A DNA stretch of 64,000 nt from Thermothelomyces thermophilus ATCC 42464 (lineage: Eukaryota > Ascomycota > Sordariomycetes > Sordariales > Chaetomiaceae): contig NC_016477.1 of NCBI RefSeq assembly GCF_000226095.1, forward strand, positions 1,426,001-1,490,000, in the 5' to 3' direction. The notes under the pieces were generated by a model. It had not been told where the DNA came from. It searched no databases and was given only the letters and a program-made list of their open reading frames with translations. The position numbers were made by a program, and so were the translations under genes. This document shows positions 31,774 to 44,111 of the stretch, piece by piece. The first letter of the stretch is position 1. Every line of letters starts with the position of its first letter.

Positions 31774-32184
31774 TTAGTCGGTGTCAGCAGCGGTCCGGGA
31801 ACCGCCCTTGCGGCCTGCCTCGCGGGCCCGCTCGCTGCCGGGCTCGAAGCTGCCGGAAGAGGCCTGACCGCCCTTGGAAGCGATCTCGCGCTGCCGCCCC
31901 GTGAGGTCAGTAAACCTGTCCAGTCGTATTCTCGGGGAGGTCTGTTCCCCCAGGGGATAATTACCTGCTTGTCGGGGTCCATGCTGGCGAAGCCGCCGCT
32001 GTGGCTGGACTGGCCACCCTTGGAGGCAATCTCGCGCACTTCTTCCTCGGGGCTGGAAGAAAGTAGTGTTGTTAATAGTGATCGAGAAGACCAGAAAGGA
32101 AGTTTTTGATTTATTTATAGAAAGCGGTCCATGAGCGTACCGGTTGGCAAAGTTGCCGGGGTTCTTGTTCTGAGTGCCAGACAT
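31774..32184 (-). CDS. con-10: Conidiation-specific/stress-induced protein 10 (KGG repeat)
   Basis: Small hydrophilic protein of 82 residues, family of Neurospora con-10 and bacterial KGG stress proteins, strongly induced in conidiation, light and stress in Neurospora. Exons 32184-32141, 32052-31965 and 31890-31774; introns of 88 and 74 bases keep frame. The protein starts MSGTQNKNPGNFANR and holds the repeat VREIASKGGQSSHSGGFASM, then REIASKGGQASSGSFEPGS and REAGRKGGSR, that is three (E)IASKGG-like units, each a KGG motif. The N-terminal start is the first ATG. There are no membrane segments; such proteins are natively unfolded and thought protective. The 600-base upstream region is intergenic; no specific element is named. 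Confidence 0.92.
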   Translation of the reverse strand: MSGTQNKNPGNFANRYAHGPLSINKSKTSFLVFSITINNTTFFQPRGRSARDCLQGWPVQPQRRLRQHGPRQAGNYPLGEQTSPRIRLDRFTDLTGRQREIASKGGQASSGSFEPGSERAREAGRKGGSRTAADTD

Positions 32185-33568
32185 GTTGGATGGTTGGATT
32201 TTTGATATAGGACGAGTAGAGTTTCGTTAGGAGGTTTTATGTTTTCGCTTTGGAGCTGTGTGATGCGAGAAGAAGTTCGCTTTGGTTGAAGGGAGAAGAG
32301 GTTTATATCTTCGTAAATAGGAACCCCCTCTGTGAGATGACGCAGGCCGTTTGGCGGGATCGTCGATGCACTCGACGACGACGGGGCTCGTCATGATGTA
32401 GATGGTGATGTCAACGTGATGGCTCGAGCCATCGAGGTCAGCAAGCCGATGTCATGGAGCGGGTCTCGTCCCTGGCGATCTATAATTACTTCGTGCAGTG
32501 TCGACCCCGTCAATCAAGTAGTATGAACAGCTAATTAGGCCCAGATCCCCCGTGCCGAGAAGGGAAGGGATCGGAGGTGCTGGCCGCATCCTGTAGGGCT
32601 CTTCGCCCTTCTCGAATCCGAGTCCCCCAGGAGGCTCGACGTCAGTGGTTATTATCAAATGTCAATCCGTCCGTAGAACGAGAGAGTGGCGACCCAAGTT
32701 ATGACATATTGAAGCAGGCACCCACCCGTCCGGATCACAACCGCGCCTGCAGGAGCCCGCCGAAAGAGGCCAATTGCTTCCGAGTCCCGCGATGGAACCC
32801 TCGATCTCAGGATGCCTCAGATGTCATCAGCCATCGACCGACATTCGAACCATCTGTATGCGGATACTTAAAGGCGGCATCGATTAAATCAATTAATTAG
32901 AGCGTCTCTGTGAACAAGAGGGAACGTCGGACGTCATCCATGAGATCATGGAGCTGGAGGTTCTGCTAATACCCGGAATCATTTACCTCTTTCATTCCAG
33001 GTAATTACATACTCCGTTATCTCCCAACTATTGCCGGGAAAACACGTCAGGGAAGGGGTCGTCTCCCAACAAGGATCCGTTTCTTGCCATGGGTTGGAGC
33101 CCCAACTTCTCCCGTTGTTCTGCCTGGATGGCGCTTTGTGGCGCGCGGCCGGCAAGGAAATGATGAATCTCGAGTCCTAATTAGTTAATAGTTCTTCACC
33201 AAAATTCCAACAAACATATCCCAAAATCCTGCCCATTGACGTTCAACCAAGACAAAAATCAACGTAGAAGAGTCCAAGCATCGAAATTCCCACCAATTCC
33301 ATCTTAGCCAGTCAAGCTTACCGTACCTAAGGAGCTTCCAGTTGTCGTCAAGACCCAAACCTCCCTGCGTTCCGTAAAACAGATGCTGCAAGAGCACGCT
33401 CAAGAAATCCCCCAAGAAAGCAAACAAATGAACACACACACGCACAAAAACAGAGACACAAAAAAGACAAACAATTGAGTCCAGTCCTGCAGCGAGTGAG
33501 CGTCCTGGCCGACCGAGGACTTTGTTTTTAGCGATCAATAGTGCCCCTTCCGGCATCCTACATAATTA
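32185..33568. other. Gene-free stretch
   Basis: Con-10 upstream region followed by more than 1 kb with no supported gene. A 123-codon minus-strand frame at 33,185-33,556 is a CA-dinucleotide-rich stretch read backwards and has no protein character. Confidence 0.45.
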
Positions 33569-34161
33569 TTATCGCCAAACTGTCAGGCTCTCCATCTGTC
33601 CGGCCAACAAATCCACTTCTGCCCCCGAGCTGGGAACCGAATCCGCCTCTGTCTCCGAGTCGGAAGCCGTCAACTCTGATTCCAGCAGTTCACCCACAAA
33701 TGCCTCTAGGTCTCGAGCCGTGTCGAGAAAACACTCTTGCAAGGATTTTAGGCCATCTGCCGACGGGTCACGTTCGGTGATGTTGTTGACGTGCGGCTGT
33801 AGCGAGGACGCGAAGTCGTCCCAAATACGGTGCAGCTGCGGATCGACGACCTGTCATCCAGACACATCCTTCAAGAAGCAGTATTTGCATCGTTTTTTGA
33901 AACGCATCCCTAAGTTGCGGATCATCCATTTTCTCCATCTTTTTCTCGGTGGTGAATTGGAGCAAGTCGATGGCAGCAACAATTCTTCTAATGTCCAGCG
34001 TCCCGAGGGAAACGAAGCGGAATGCCTTGTTGAGAACGTTCTCATTGGCTTCATCCTTGGATCGCGCGTTACGTCGCTGCCTTGCTTCGAGCCAACACGG
34101 CCATCTTTTTGGGCCAACAGTAGCACAGTGATCAGGCGCCTCTGTCACGGCCGCAAACCCT
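33569..34161 (-). CDS. Unrecognised minus-strand coding remnant
   Basis: Two adjoining segments read like coding. The downstream one (33,850-33,569) encodes 93 residues: VVDPQLHRIWDDFASSLQPH, then SLQECFLDTARDLEAFVGEL and an acidic Ser/Glu-rich stretch to the end LAGQMESLTVWR. The upstream one (34,161 to about 33,853) encodes GFAAVTEAPDHCATVGPKRW, then NVLNKAFRFVSLGTLDIRRI and KMDDPQLRDAFQKTMQILLL. It can begin at an AG acceptor. The two are in different frames and the only AG between them has no credible donor close by, so either a small exon structure is missed or the gene is shifted. It may be one end of a larger gene interrupted at the border with the FunK1 fragment. I know no family for it. 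Confidence 0.35.
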
Positions 34162-34310
34162 CTGCAGGCATGAATTTGTACTGGATGAGAGTAAACCCCG
34201 AGGAGGACTCACGATGTGGCTTAGATGAGGTGGGTTGATGGGAACTTACATACCGTGCCTAAGGTACCTAGGTACCGAGCTACGTAATTGAGCTTCCAGG
34301 AAATTTCCGC

Positions 34311-35587
34311 CCCGAGCGCCACATGGGGGTTTGGCTGTTTGACCGGGTTGGCGGTATCGCCTCTGATCAGTTTGATATTAACAAGGATGGACTCCGCTTC
34401 GTATTTACTATTCTCGGATTCTTCTAGATGAGCGAGGAGCAGCTTGGTTTCGATCCGACGATCACGACGGCAAATGGCTAACGATTTATCGAGATCGAAC
34501 GGGAGGGCAAAACGAAGCGGCTTATTATCATCGATGGGTTGATAAAGCGTACGCGTTACGTCGTTGGCCGAGTAACGACTTGCTGGAAAGCATACCGCGA
34601 AGACCCCTATGCCTAATTCGTTATCAAAGATTCATGGCAATATCTAGAACGTGATAAAGAGGGCGAGTTGCTCCGTAAAGCAGCTAGTAAGGGTATTGTC
34701 CATGTAGCTCGGTATTATCACGAGACCGTCCGGGTACGGAATATAGAGGACGATGTCTGTAACAATGTCCGTAAAGGGCCGGACATTACAAAGGCCATAG
34801 ATTTCTGGCAGAGTCGATCGCTGGTCTCTCTGAGCACGACGAGTCTGGTAGGAATATCGCAAATCAGTCGAAGCAGCAGTATTGCTGGCGTAAAGCGGTC
34901 GTCTAGTCAAACCGGTGCTCTATTACCGCCATTTCTTCCAATAAAGCAGGCAGAGAGATACAAAATCAAGTATATCGGCGTGTTATCCTTCGCGACTACG
35001 GAGTTTCTATCTACAAAGCGAGATCCCGAGTAACGCTACTTAGCGCGCTTGCTGACTGCATTTCGGGACATGAGTCGTTACGGCAGAGAGCGGGTCTCCT
35101 TCACCGGGATATCTCCATTGGTAATCTTTTGATAGGCGAGGATAACCGCGGGTTTTTGATCGACTTGGATCTCGCCGTGAAGGAGCAACGCCTTGGCGCC
35201 TCCGGATCCAAGGGGAAGACCGGCACGAGGGCCTTCATGGCCGTTGGAGCTCTTCTATGCGAGCGGCACTCGTTCACGCACGACCTCGAGTCCTTCTTCT
35301 GGGTGTTGTTCTGGATATGCATCCACTGCGACGGTCCCGGCAGGGGCAGGGTCGTAGACCGACTTGACAGGTGGAATTATGCCGACATAGAGGAGCTGGC
35401 AAAGTTGAAGCTGGGCACGGTGTCTGACGAGGATATCTTTCGTATAACCATGGAGGAAAGCTGCTACAGCTCGGTGGCTACAGTCAGTATAGCTCTAGAA
35501 GGCTGTAAACAGGTACGACACCACAGCGGTATTCGCGCCGTAGGCGGCACTCCTAGACCAACTATTACAATCTATAGAAGTAGGTAA
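34311..35587 (+). pseudogene. FunK1 (fungal-type protein kinase) pseudogene, 5' truncated
   Basis: FunK1 kinases are a fungal-expanded group related to eukaryotic protein kinases. Recognisable text starts at about 34,311 (HMGVWLFDRVGGIASDQF, DINKDGLRFVFTILGFF), so the usual N-terminal 250-350 residues are absent. It continues through KRLIIIDGLIKRTRYV, VIKDSWQYLERDKEGELL and VARYYHETVRVRN. The catalytic part is LLHRDISIGNLLI (HRD loop) and FLIDLDLAVKEQR (metal-binding DLD in place of DFG), then GKTGTRAFMAVGALL and HSFTHDLESFFWVLFWICIH. At least three in-frame stops stand where Trp or Gln codons are expected (34,425; about 34,474; about 34,612), all explained by C-to-T or G-to-A changes, and the frame shifts before the catalytic loop. 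It ends 5 bases before AT-rich repeat DNA. This is consistent with RIP or its spread, and with an inactive gene. Confidence 0.8.
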
Positions 35588-35796
35588 TAAAAGCGTTAAT
35601 TGTTCTAAGTGCTAGAGGCACTTAGAGATACTATCTAAATATATTTTAATACCCTAGCTTGTTATCCCTATTAGTAGGTTAGTTAGATCTAACCTATAGA
35701 TAGTTAAATCCTATAATAAATACTAGAGTTTGAAAAAGAAAAAATAATAACTTATTATTACTTAGTAAATATATTAGCTATTTACCTATAGTAATA
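35588..35796. other. AT-rich flank before the first LTR element
   Basis: Change from GC-rich gene DNA to AT-rich, TA-dinucleotide-rich DNA within some tens of bases after the FunK1 remnant. No gene or LTR seen. The last five bases, TAATA, are the left copy of a target duplication. Confidence 0.6.
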
Positions 35797-36243
35797 TGTC
35801 ACGGATAAGCACATGGGCGGCCTGGCAGGCTGCAGCTAGGACACGGGACATTCCGACAGCCAATCACTCGACGGACCAATCAGAAGATTATCACCACCAA
35901 GACTAAGGTCTTCACTAGTGATAATAACATGTCACCGTCGACAACGCAGAATCACAAAGTAAAAGGAGAAGTAGTACTAGTAATAACTATTGAAGAAGGA
36001 CAGACTATTATATATATATAGCTAGCTAGTCACTTGTTATAGTAGACTCTAGAGTTCGCCAGTAGTAACAATTATAATTATAGTACTTATACCAAGCATT
36101 GCTAATTACTATAAGAGATAACTCTAAGTGTTGTTATAAACCCTTTAGCTTTACCAAATCCCTTAGACGACCTGCCTACTTGTCCTACTTTACCTACCTC
36201 TGTCTGGACCCTTTTAGAAGAAGTCTGAGTTAGGTTCGTTACA
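35797..36243 (+). repeat. 5' LTR of element A
   Basis: 447 bases, starts TGTCACGG and ends GGTTCGTTACA. Less altered than the 3' LTR; differences between the two are transitions. Confidence 0.9.
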
Positions 36244-39200
36244 CGTTGTTACTACTCCTTTTGTTCTGTTATGGTTTAGAACAGAGGTAACTTCGACCTT
36301 GATATTGATATGGCTACTAACATTATGGCCGAATAGCTGCTTACTTAGTTTAGTTAATTCTAGTAGCGGATCTAGGAGTTAGACTAGAGAGACAAGGCTG
36401 CTTAAGCTTGAATTAAGGAACTCGAGAACCGCGAAAAGTACTTGTAGAAGCTAGTCAACGAGGCCTATACCAAAATCGAGACGCTCGAGACTGCTAAAGC
36501 GAGCTATATTAAGATTGAACTACCTAGTAAATATAGAGAAACTAAGGAAGATCTTGTAGGATTCCTAACAAACCTCTAATCTTACTTCTAGCTTAATAAT
36601 AATAAGTTTCTAAACGATAAAGCTAAAGTCCTCTATATAGCTATAAGATTAGAGGGTAAGGTACTTAGATAGTTTGAGCCTATATAGAATGACTATCTTA
36701 CTAAGGAAGATAAAGACGACTAAGATATATTTACGTAAGTAGTCTTTTGATCCTATAACCGTTTCGAAGAAGAGCTTTAGAAGGTTTTTAGTAATAAAGA
36801 CGAGAAGATTTATATATAAAAAAGACTTACTAATTTCTAATAGACTAAGTTAGTAGCCTCCTACGCTATATAGTTTAGACAGGATATACTCAAGTTATAG
36901 CTTAATAATAAGGTATTAATATAACTATTTTATAATGGCTTAAAGGAAAAGGTTAAAGACAAGCTATATAAGTACGACTAGCCTAAGACCCTAGATAAAT
37001 ACATTATATAGGCTATTAGAATCGATAATTGACTCTATATACAAGAGTAGTAGAAACGAGGTCAAATAAACGGAACCATAGTTAAGGCTAATAACAAGAA
37101 AAAGCGAGCGTACGTTAGTACCTCGTATAGGACGTATCCTAGAGCTATAGATATGGATATAGCGTAGAAGCAGGACTAGAAGAAGATAACTAAAGACAAG
37201 TCCAATGTTACCTACTATAACTATAGAAAGAAAGGGCACTATAAGCAAGAATGCCAGAGCCCGAAGAAAGAATAGAAACTAACCCCTAGAAAGGAAATTA
37301 CAACTATTAATAAAACTACTAAGGACGTTATCAAAGTAGCAGCTATAAGCTATAAAGACAAGGGCAGTGATATAGACAGTCTTAGACACAATAGCGACGG
37401 TAAAGATAAACAAGCATCGTACTCCGAACTAGTCACTATAGACCTAGAGATAGGTCTTGCCGAATAGGACATGGCAGGAGAATATATACTGCCAGTTTCG
37501 ATTCTCCTAGTCTTAAGGCAGTAGGGTTTCATAGTCATATAGAGGTGGGATAGATTGTAGACAACTGATACCTAAGGAATTAGAAGACCTAGACCTAATG
37601 TTTTATTCCTCTAGGAACAAATCGAATAGTATCGTAACAAAGTTTTTTGGCTTAACGTAGAACTATGTGAACGGGATAGACGCTTAATTTGACTTGCCTA
37701 TTAGAGTAATAGAATGAGGGACAAAATAAGGGAACTTTGATATATTGTAGAAACTATTAAAGGAGAATAGCCTATAATATATAATAGGCCTAATAGCTAT
37801 GCTGAGTATCTTGACAGCTAATAACTTAGTAACGATATACGGAACCTAGAATACTAGTTTATATAAACAAACCGTAGAAAAGACGAGTATATATAGGAAA
37901 GCTACTAGAAGAAACACTCCTATATTAGCACTAGAGTACCTATAGTCTATATATAATAGGAAGGATTTAGGAAAGAATTCTAATACCTCCTAGGTAACGC
38001 TATATAACTATACCCTTAATATAAGGCACATACGCAAGTGCCCTAGTTCTAGTGTATAGCATATAAATGCCAATACCACTTCTACGACAAATTTAAAAAT
38101 AATCACTGGCCGACCTGACAAGGAAATGAGGACGGAAGCTTACGCCCTGTGGAATGGGTCTACAATGTAGGAAACAGAGCGGCCAAATTGCTCTAGAAGA
38201 TCGAAGCCTGCGATCTAGAAAGTATTACAATAGTTCTAAGACGAGCCTAGCCTAGATACTATAGAACCGGACAAGATATATAGGACTCGTACTAGAGTAA
38301 CGATTGCCTCTATCACGCAGATGAAAAGAAATTACGAATTCGGGAGCTTTAGATAAAGCTATAGCACGTACGACGGAAAGTAGAACAGACCTAATGGTAG
38401 GAAGCTACAAGCACCAAATGGCTTACGGAAATAAGCACGATCGACAAAGCCGCTATTAGCCAAACAACCGAAGAGGTTAGCACTGACCTAGGAAACAGGT
38501 TAGGGCCCTTTGAAGGGCCCGGAAACTATTAACGCCCGTATAGCAGCAAGTAGTAGCATAGTATAGGAAGGACTAGCGTAAGAGACTACTATATCAAGAC
38601 CTCCTAGCAGAAACATAGGAAATCGCTATAATCTTTGGACAATGGCGGTAAGACAAGCGATTATAAATAACAGTATAGTAGAAATAGCACGAAATGCTTG
38701 TACTAGTAGATAGTAGAGCAGAGATAAATCTGATTTTGCCGACACTTGTAAATTAGCTATAGATACCCTAGAGAATGAAGCGGAAGTATAGTATAGTCAA
38801 AGGGCTATTTCCGATGTAATAGGTATATAGGAAGACCGAACCAATTGATATCACTATGGTAGGGAAGACTATAGCAGTTATATTTAGCATCGTAGACATA
38901 GGTAATGACAAAGATATAATATTAGGGTTACTATGGTATGAAGACTACGACCCGGACATTAGCTAAAAGAATAGTAGCTACCTATGACCCTAAATGGAGT
39001 CGTATTTGACTAGTAAGATAAGGAGTATATAAGGATTACAAGTAGATAATGCTTAAGGAAAGGCATATCCTATAGATCTACTATAAGAGATAGACAGTAG
39101 TAGGCAGACTACTATAGACTCTAGAAGAGGCAGTATAATGATATCGATATCGCGATAGGAGGAACGAGCTAAATCGCTAATAGCTGTTCTCTCCGTTAAC

Positions 39201-42200
39201 AAATGCGGAGCACTATAATAGGAGTAGTAGGTTAAGATAGGAGAAATTGCTAGTATCGCTATAGATAGAACCAAGTTCGTATACTATTAGAAAACCGAGA
39301 GACAAGACAAGACTAGGGAAGTACTAAAGGAATACGAAGGATACCTAGCATTCGAACCGAAATATCTAGAAGGACTACTAGAACACGGCCTATAGGATTA
39401 TAAGATTAAGCTTAAGGAAGGAATATGACTAAAGTTCTTTAAGATTTACTATATAAGCTAGATATAGAATAAAGAACTTAAGCGATATTTAGAGGAGAAC
39501 CTTTAAAGAGGATATATCCGCCTGTCGACATTGCTAGTAGGCTATCTAATCCTATTTATGCCTAAGAAAGACGGAAAGCTATAGTTATATGTCGACTATT
39601 AGCAACTTAACGAACAGACCGTGAAAAACTAATACCTGTTACCGCTAATCTCACGGCTCCGAGATCAGTTAGCAGGAGCCTAATATTTTATACGTCTTGA
39701 CTTGCTATCGGCCTATAACTATATATAGATCAAAGAAGGCGACGAGTGGAAAACGGCCTTTAGGACACCCTATAGCCACTATAAGTACCTTGTCATGCCA
39801 TTCGGACTTACAAACGCGCTAGTAACGTTCTAAGCCCTAATTAATTAAGCTATCTGACCCTTTCTCGACAAATTTACAGTATGTTATCTCGACGATATAC
39901 TTATCTTCTCTAAGACGATAGACGAATACCAGAAGTACGTAAAAATAGTGCTAGACGCGCTATATACGTATAAGCTATCAATTAACAAGGAAAAGAGCGA
40001 ATTCTATATTAGGAAGATAGTCTTTTTAGGATACGAGATATCCCTAGAATAAATCTAGATAGAACCTTCAAAGGTTAAAGCTATTAAGAATTAGCTACGA
40101 CTAACGTTAGTTATAGAAGTACAAAGCTTTATTAGATTTGCAAACTTCTACTAGATGTTCATTAGGAACTTTAGAGCGATTGTACGACCTTTATACGAAC
40201 TTACTAAGAAGAATATTAAATTCTAATAGGAAGAACAATATAAGTAAGCATTTACGTAGATTCGTAATACCATTACTAAAGATCTAGTACTAGTATTGCC
40301 AGACCCTAAGAAGCTATTCGAGGTAGAAACGGATGCTTTAGACTATGCTATTAGAGGACAATTAGGACAACGAGACGGACAAGGAAAGCTATATCCTATA
40401 GCCTTCTTTTCAAAGAAGCTCGATAGACTACATCTTAATTACCTAATCTACGACAAGGAACTACTTATGATTATCAAAGCTTTTAAGGAATAGCGACTAT
40501 ACCTTAGTAGCACGATTAAACTAGTATAAGTATATATAGATCATAAGAATTTACAGTACTTTATGACGATAAAGGAGCTTAATAGACGACAAATATAATA
40601 GGCAGAATTCCTTGTAGAATTTAACTTCGAGATCTGCTATAAGAAGGGCAAAGAGAATGTATAAGCGGATATCTTAAGTCGATAAACGGATTATATGGAA
40701 GGACAAACGGAAATAATACTACCGTTGTTCAAGGAACATATAGATGGAACGCTATATCACGAAATACAGATACCTGTAGAAGATGATCTACTTGACTCGT
40801 TCCTAGAATGTTACGCAATCTTTCGAGAAGAAAGGATTAACGAGGTATAGTATCAAGCAACACCTAGACTAGTAATACCTAACAGAGTAGAAGAAAAAGA
40901 TAGGAAACTTTGGTACCGAGGTAAAGCGTATATCCATGACAAAGATCAATAGCTACAGATGATTCGAGAACTCTACGAGTCGAAACTCGGAGGATATAAA
41001 GGAGTTACGAAGACTATCGCATAAGTCAAGAAATACTACGACTTTCTATAGTTAATAGCACGAGTTAAGGAAGTCGTATAGAGCTACGATATCTGCAATC
41101 GAAGCAAAACGGCATGATATAAGCTATATAGGCTACTTTAGCTACTGCTAATAGCTGACAAACCATGGAGTTTAGTTATAATGGACTTTATTACGAAGCT
41201 ACTAGAATCTAAAGACACGGCTATAGGAGTAATCTATAATAGTATTCTTACTATAGTAGACTACCTGACTAAATAGGCATACTTCTTTCCCTATAAGGAG
41301 TCCTAGACAGCCAAATAACTAGTAGACGTAATCTATCGGCAAGTTACATTAGTATATGCTTGGCCATAAGAATGGATTACCAATAGAGACACTAAGTTCG
41401 CGTCAAAGTTTTAGCAAGTGTTAATATAACGATTAGGCGTTAATAGCAAGCTGTTAATGGCATATTACCTACAGACTAATAGATAAACGGAGTGACTAAA
41501 CCAAGTTGTTAAACAGTACCTCCGCTCTTATATTAACTACTAGCAAAACGACTAGGTCATGCTATTGCTAATAGTATAACTTGCTTATAATATAATGCTA
41601 ACGGAAACGACTAAAGTTATATCGTTCTTCGCGAACTACAGATATAAAGTAGACCTTAGGCAAGGACCAGAGGTCACAGTGCCGAGAGCAGTAGTCAAAG
41701 CAGAACAAATGTACGTACTATATAAAAAGCTTAAAAAGGAACTCGAGTTTATTAAGACTAGAATAAAGAATTACTACAACAAATACAGGCTTAAGGGACC
41801 TTGCCTAGAGAGGGGAGACAAAGTCTACTTGATTATATAGAACTTATAAACCAAACGACCAAGCACGAAGTTAGACTTTAAGAAGGTCAGACCTTTCGTT
41901 ATTAAAGAACGAATTTCGACATCTAACTACCGACTATTGTTACTATTATCTATATAACTACAGACAGATGTTTTTTATATTTCACTTCTCGAACTAGTAC
42001 CAAAGAACGCCAAGGTTGCTATATATATCGAAGTAGAGGACAAAGAGGAAGAATAGGACGTCGAAGAAATTCTAGATTTACATATTATTAACAAGGAACT
42101 ATAGTACCTAGTTAAATAGCTTAATTTCGGACTAGAAGATAACTTATAGGAACTAGTTAAGAATTTAAACTGCCCTAAGAAACTAGAACAGTTCTACTAG

Positions 42201-42938
42201 TAGAACCTAGATCAACTAAAGGAAAACCTAGGACAGAACCAAAGATAGCGCCCTAGTTAATAGCATCGACAGTATCATTAATCTATAACAAGGGCATAGC
42301 AGGCGTCTCTTGCTACTTAACCTCCTCTAACTCGTCTAAGGTCAATAGACCATATGCTACTATATCGGCACCTTTCTCTACCAAAAACTCCTTCTATTGA
42401 CGAAGACGCCGGAGCCGTATAAGCTTTTCAGACAACTTATGCTAGGCCTCTTCCAGACAGCGTTAGGATTTATCTAGCTCAAGTTTAGCACGACGTTTAG
42501 CATCTTTGATATGACACTGCTCCTAAAGAATGCAATCTACTAGAACAAATATTAGGAATCATAGTAAAAAAAAAAAAAAAAAAAAAAAAGGAGATAAGCT
42601 TATAGGAAGAAAGCGGGATGCTAGAGCCATCGTAAGAACGACCTTGACAAATATAGGCCTCGTAATGCTTTATACACGCAATTATTTTATAGACGAGGCC
42701 TTGCGACGCGTACCAAGAGCAAGGCATAATAACAAAACCGTTCTTAGCAATATTCTAAGCAAGGGAAGCATAGTAACGTGTAGAATGCGACTTCCGTTTC
42801 TCTATCGGCATTTTATTAGCATGGCGACCACAATACAGAAACAGGGAGAATACAGTACTTACAAGCAAAGGGTTATTAGCGCTATTTAAAATAGCCTAAG
42901 AGGGCTTTTAGGTCGAAAGCCTTAAAGGAGGGGTATCG

Positions 42939-43385
42939 TGTTACGGATAAGCATATAGGTGGCCTGGCAGGCTATAGCTAGGACATAGGACATTCCGATA
43001 GCCAATCACTCGATAGACCAATCAGAAGATTATCACCGCCAAGACTAAGGTCTTCACTAGTAATAATAACATGTCACCGTCGACAACGTAGAATCACGAA
43101 GTGAAAGGAGAAGTAGTACTAGTAATAACTATTAAAGAAGGATAGACCATTATATATATATAGCTAGCTAGTTACTCGTTATAGTAGACTCTAGAGTTTG
43201 CTAGTGGTAACAATTATAATTATAGTACTTATACCAAGCATTGCTAATTACTGTAAGAGACAACTCTAAGTGTTGTTGTGAACCCTTTAGCTTTACCGAA
43301 TCCCTTAGACGACCTGCCTGCTTGTCCTGCTTTACCTACCTCCGTCTGGACCCTTTTAGAAGAAGTCTGAGTTAGGTTCGTCATA
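42939..43385 (+). repeat. 3' LTR of element A
   Basis: 447 bases, starts TGTTACGG; same length as the 5' LTR; followed by the second TAATA. Confidence 0.9.
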
Positions 43386-43658
43386 TAATAGTTCTAGTAA
43401 ATACTTATTCTATTTATCTATTTTATTATTAGATCTATCTATCTATTAATTTTTCTTATTCCTAGCTAGGCCTAGATTATTAAGGAATATAGATAGTATA
43501 GAAGGACGTTCCTATAGCAAGTATATAAGTATCCTAGCCTTAGCCTAGGCATCCCTAGCTAGGGTATAGCTATTATAAAGCATACTAGTAGCCCTCTTAT
43601 ATAATAGGCTTTCCTATATAGGTATCTCTAGCTATAGGCACTTCTAACTAGTAGTTAT
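43386..43658. other. AT-rich spacer between elements A and B
   Basis: 273 bases of TA-rich DNA with ATCTATCTAT-type simple repeats and several CCTAGC-like motifs. No similarity to the neighbouring elements is seen; it may be old host or repeat DNA. Confidence 0.5.
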
Positions 43659-44111
43659 TATAACAAACCTAACTCAGACTTGTTCTAAAAGGGTTCAGAC
43701 AAAGGTAGATTAAGCGGGACAAGCAGGCAGGTCGTCTAAGGGATTTGGTAAAGCCAAAGGGTTTATAACAACACTAGAGTTATCTCTTATAGTAATTAGC
43801 AATGCTTGGTATAAGTACTATGATTATAGGTTACTATTACTAGTGAACTTCTAGAGTCTACTATAATGAGTGACTATTTATATATATATATACTTCTATT
43901 GGTCGCTTATAGTCCCCTTCTATCCTGTCCTTAGATTGCCTTTAGTAGCTAGCTATCCTCTACTATCTTTCCCTTTTTGGCAATTGTTTGCCTATAGTAG
44001 CCTGTACTCCCTAGCGATCCTATATTAGCCTTGCTTCGTGCCCTTCTTAATTAATGGCTCATTTAGCCTGCTATACCCTACTAGGTCGTGGTATATAGTT
44101 GGCTTGTAATA
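43659..44111 (-). repeat. 3' LTR of element B
   Basis: 453 bases; on the plus strand starts TATAACAAACC and ends TTGTAATA; similar along its length to 63,154-63,605. Confidence 0.85.

Larger units (their letters stand above)
35797..43385 (+). mobile_element. Ty3/gypsy LTR element A, both LTRs and target duplication present; coding decayed
   Basis: LTR to LTR 7,589 bases, flanked by TAATA on both sides (35,792-35,796; 43,386-43,390). Parts in order: LTR 35,797-36,243; gag-like region about 36,330-37,290 with a zinc-knuckle remnant near 37,205-37,260; protease region near 38,690-38,760; reverse transcriptase about 39,480-40,000; RNase H about 40,290-40,690; integrase about 40,960-41,600; a further 3' region with a 24-base A-run at 42,566-42,589; purine-rich tract GGAGGGGTATCG before the LTR 42,939-43,385. 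The order RT-RNase H-integrase is that of Ty3/gypsy, and the RT text resembles fungal chromovirus-type members. Dozens of breaks; it is a fossil. LTRs are the same length and differ by two dozen or so transitions, so divergence reflects RIP, not clock time. Likely inserted fairly recently before RIP. Confidence 0.9.

Noticed and set aside
33185-33556. 123-codon minus-strand frame rich in Val, Phe and Leu
   Set aside because: It reads a CA-dinucleotide-rich stretch backwards; composition explains the hydrophobicity.
34240-34390. Coding-like minus-strand reading (LVNIKLIRGDTANPVKQ) opposite the start of the FunK1 remnant
   Set aside because: The plus strand here reads as FunK1 family text (DQFDINKDGLRF), so the minus reading is its shadow.
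40296-41840. Short open frames in RNase H and integrase regions as working genes
   Set aside because: They are surviving pieces of a decayed element and not independent genes.
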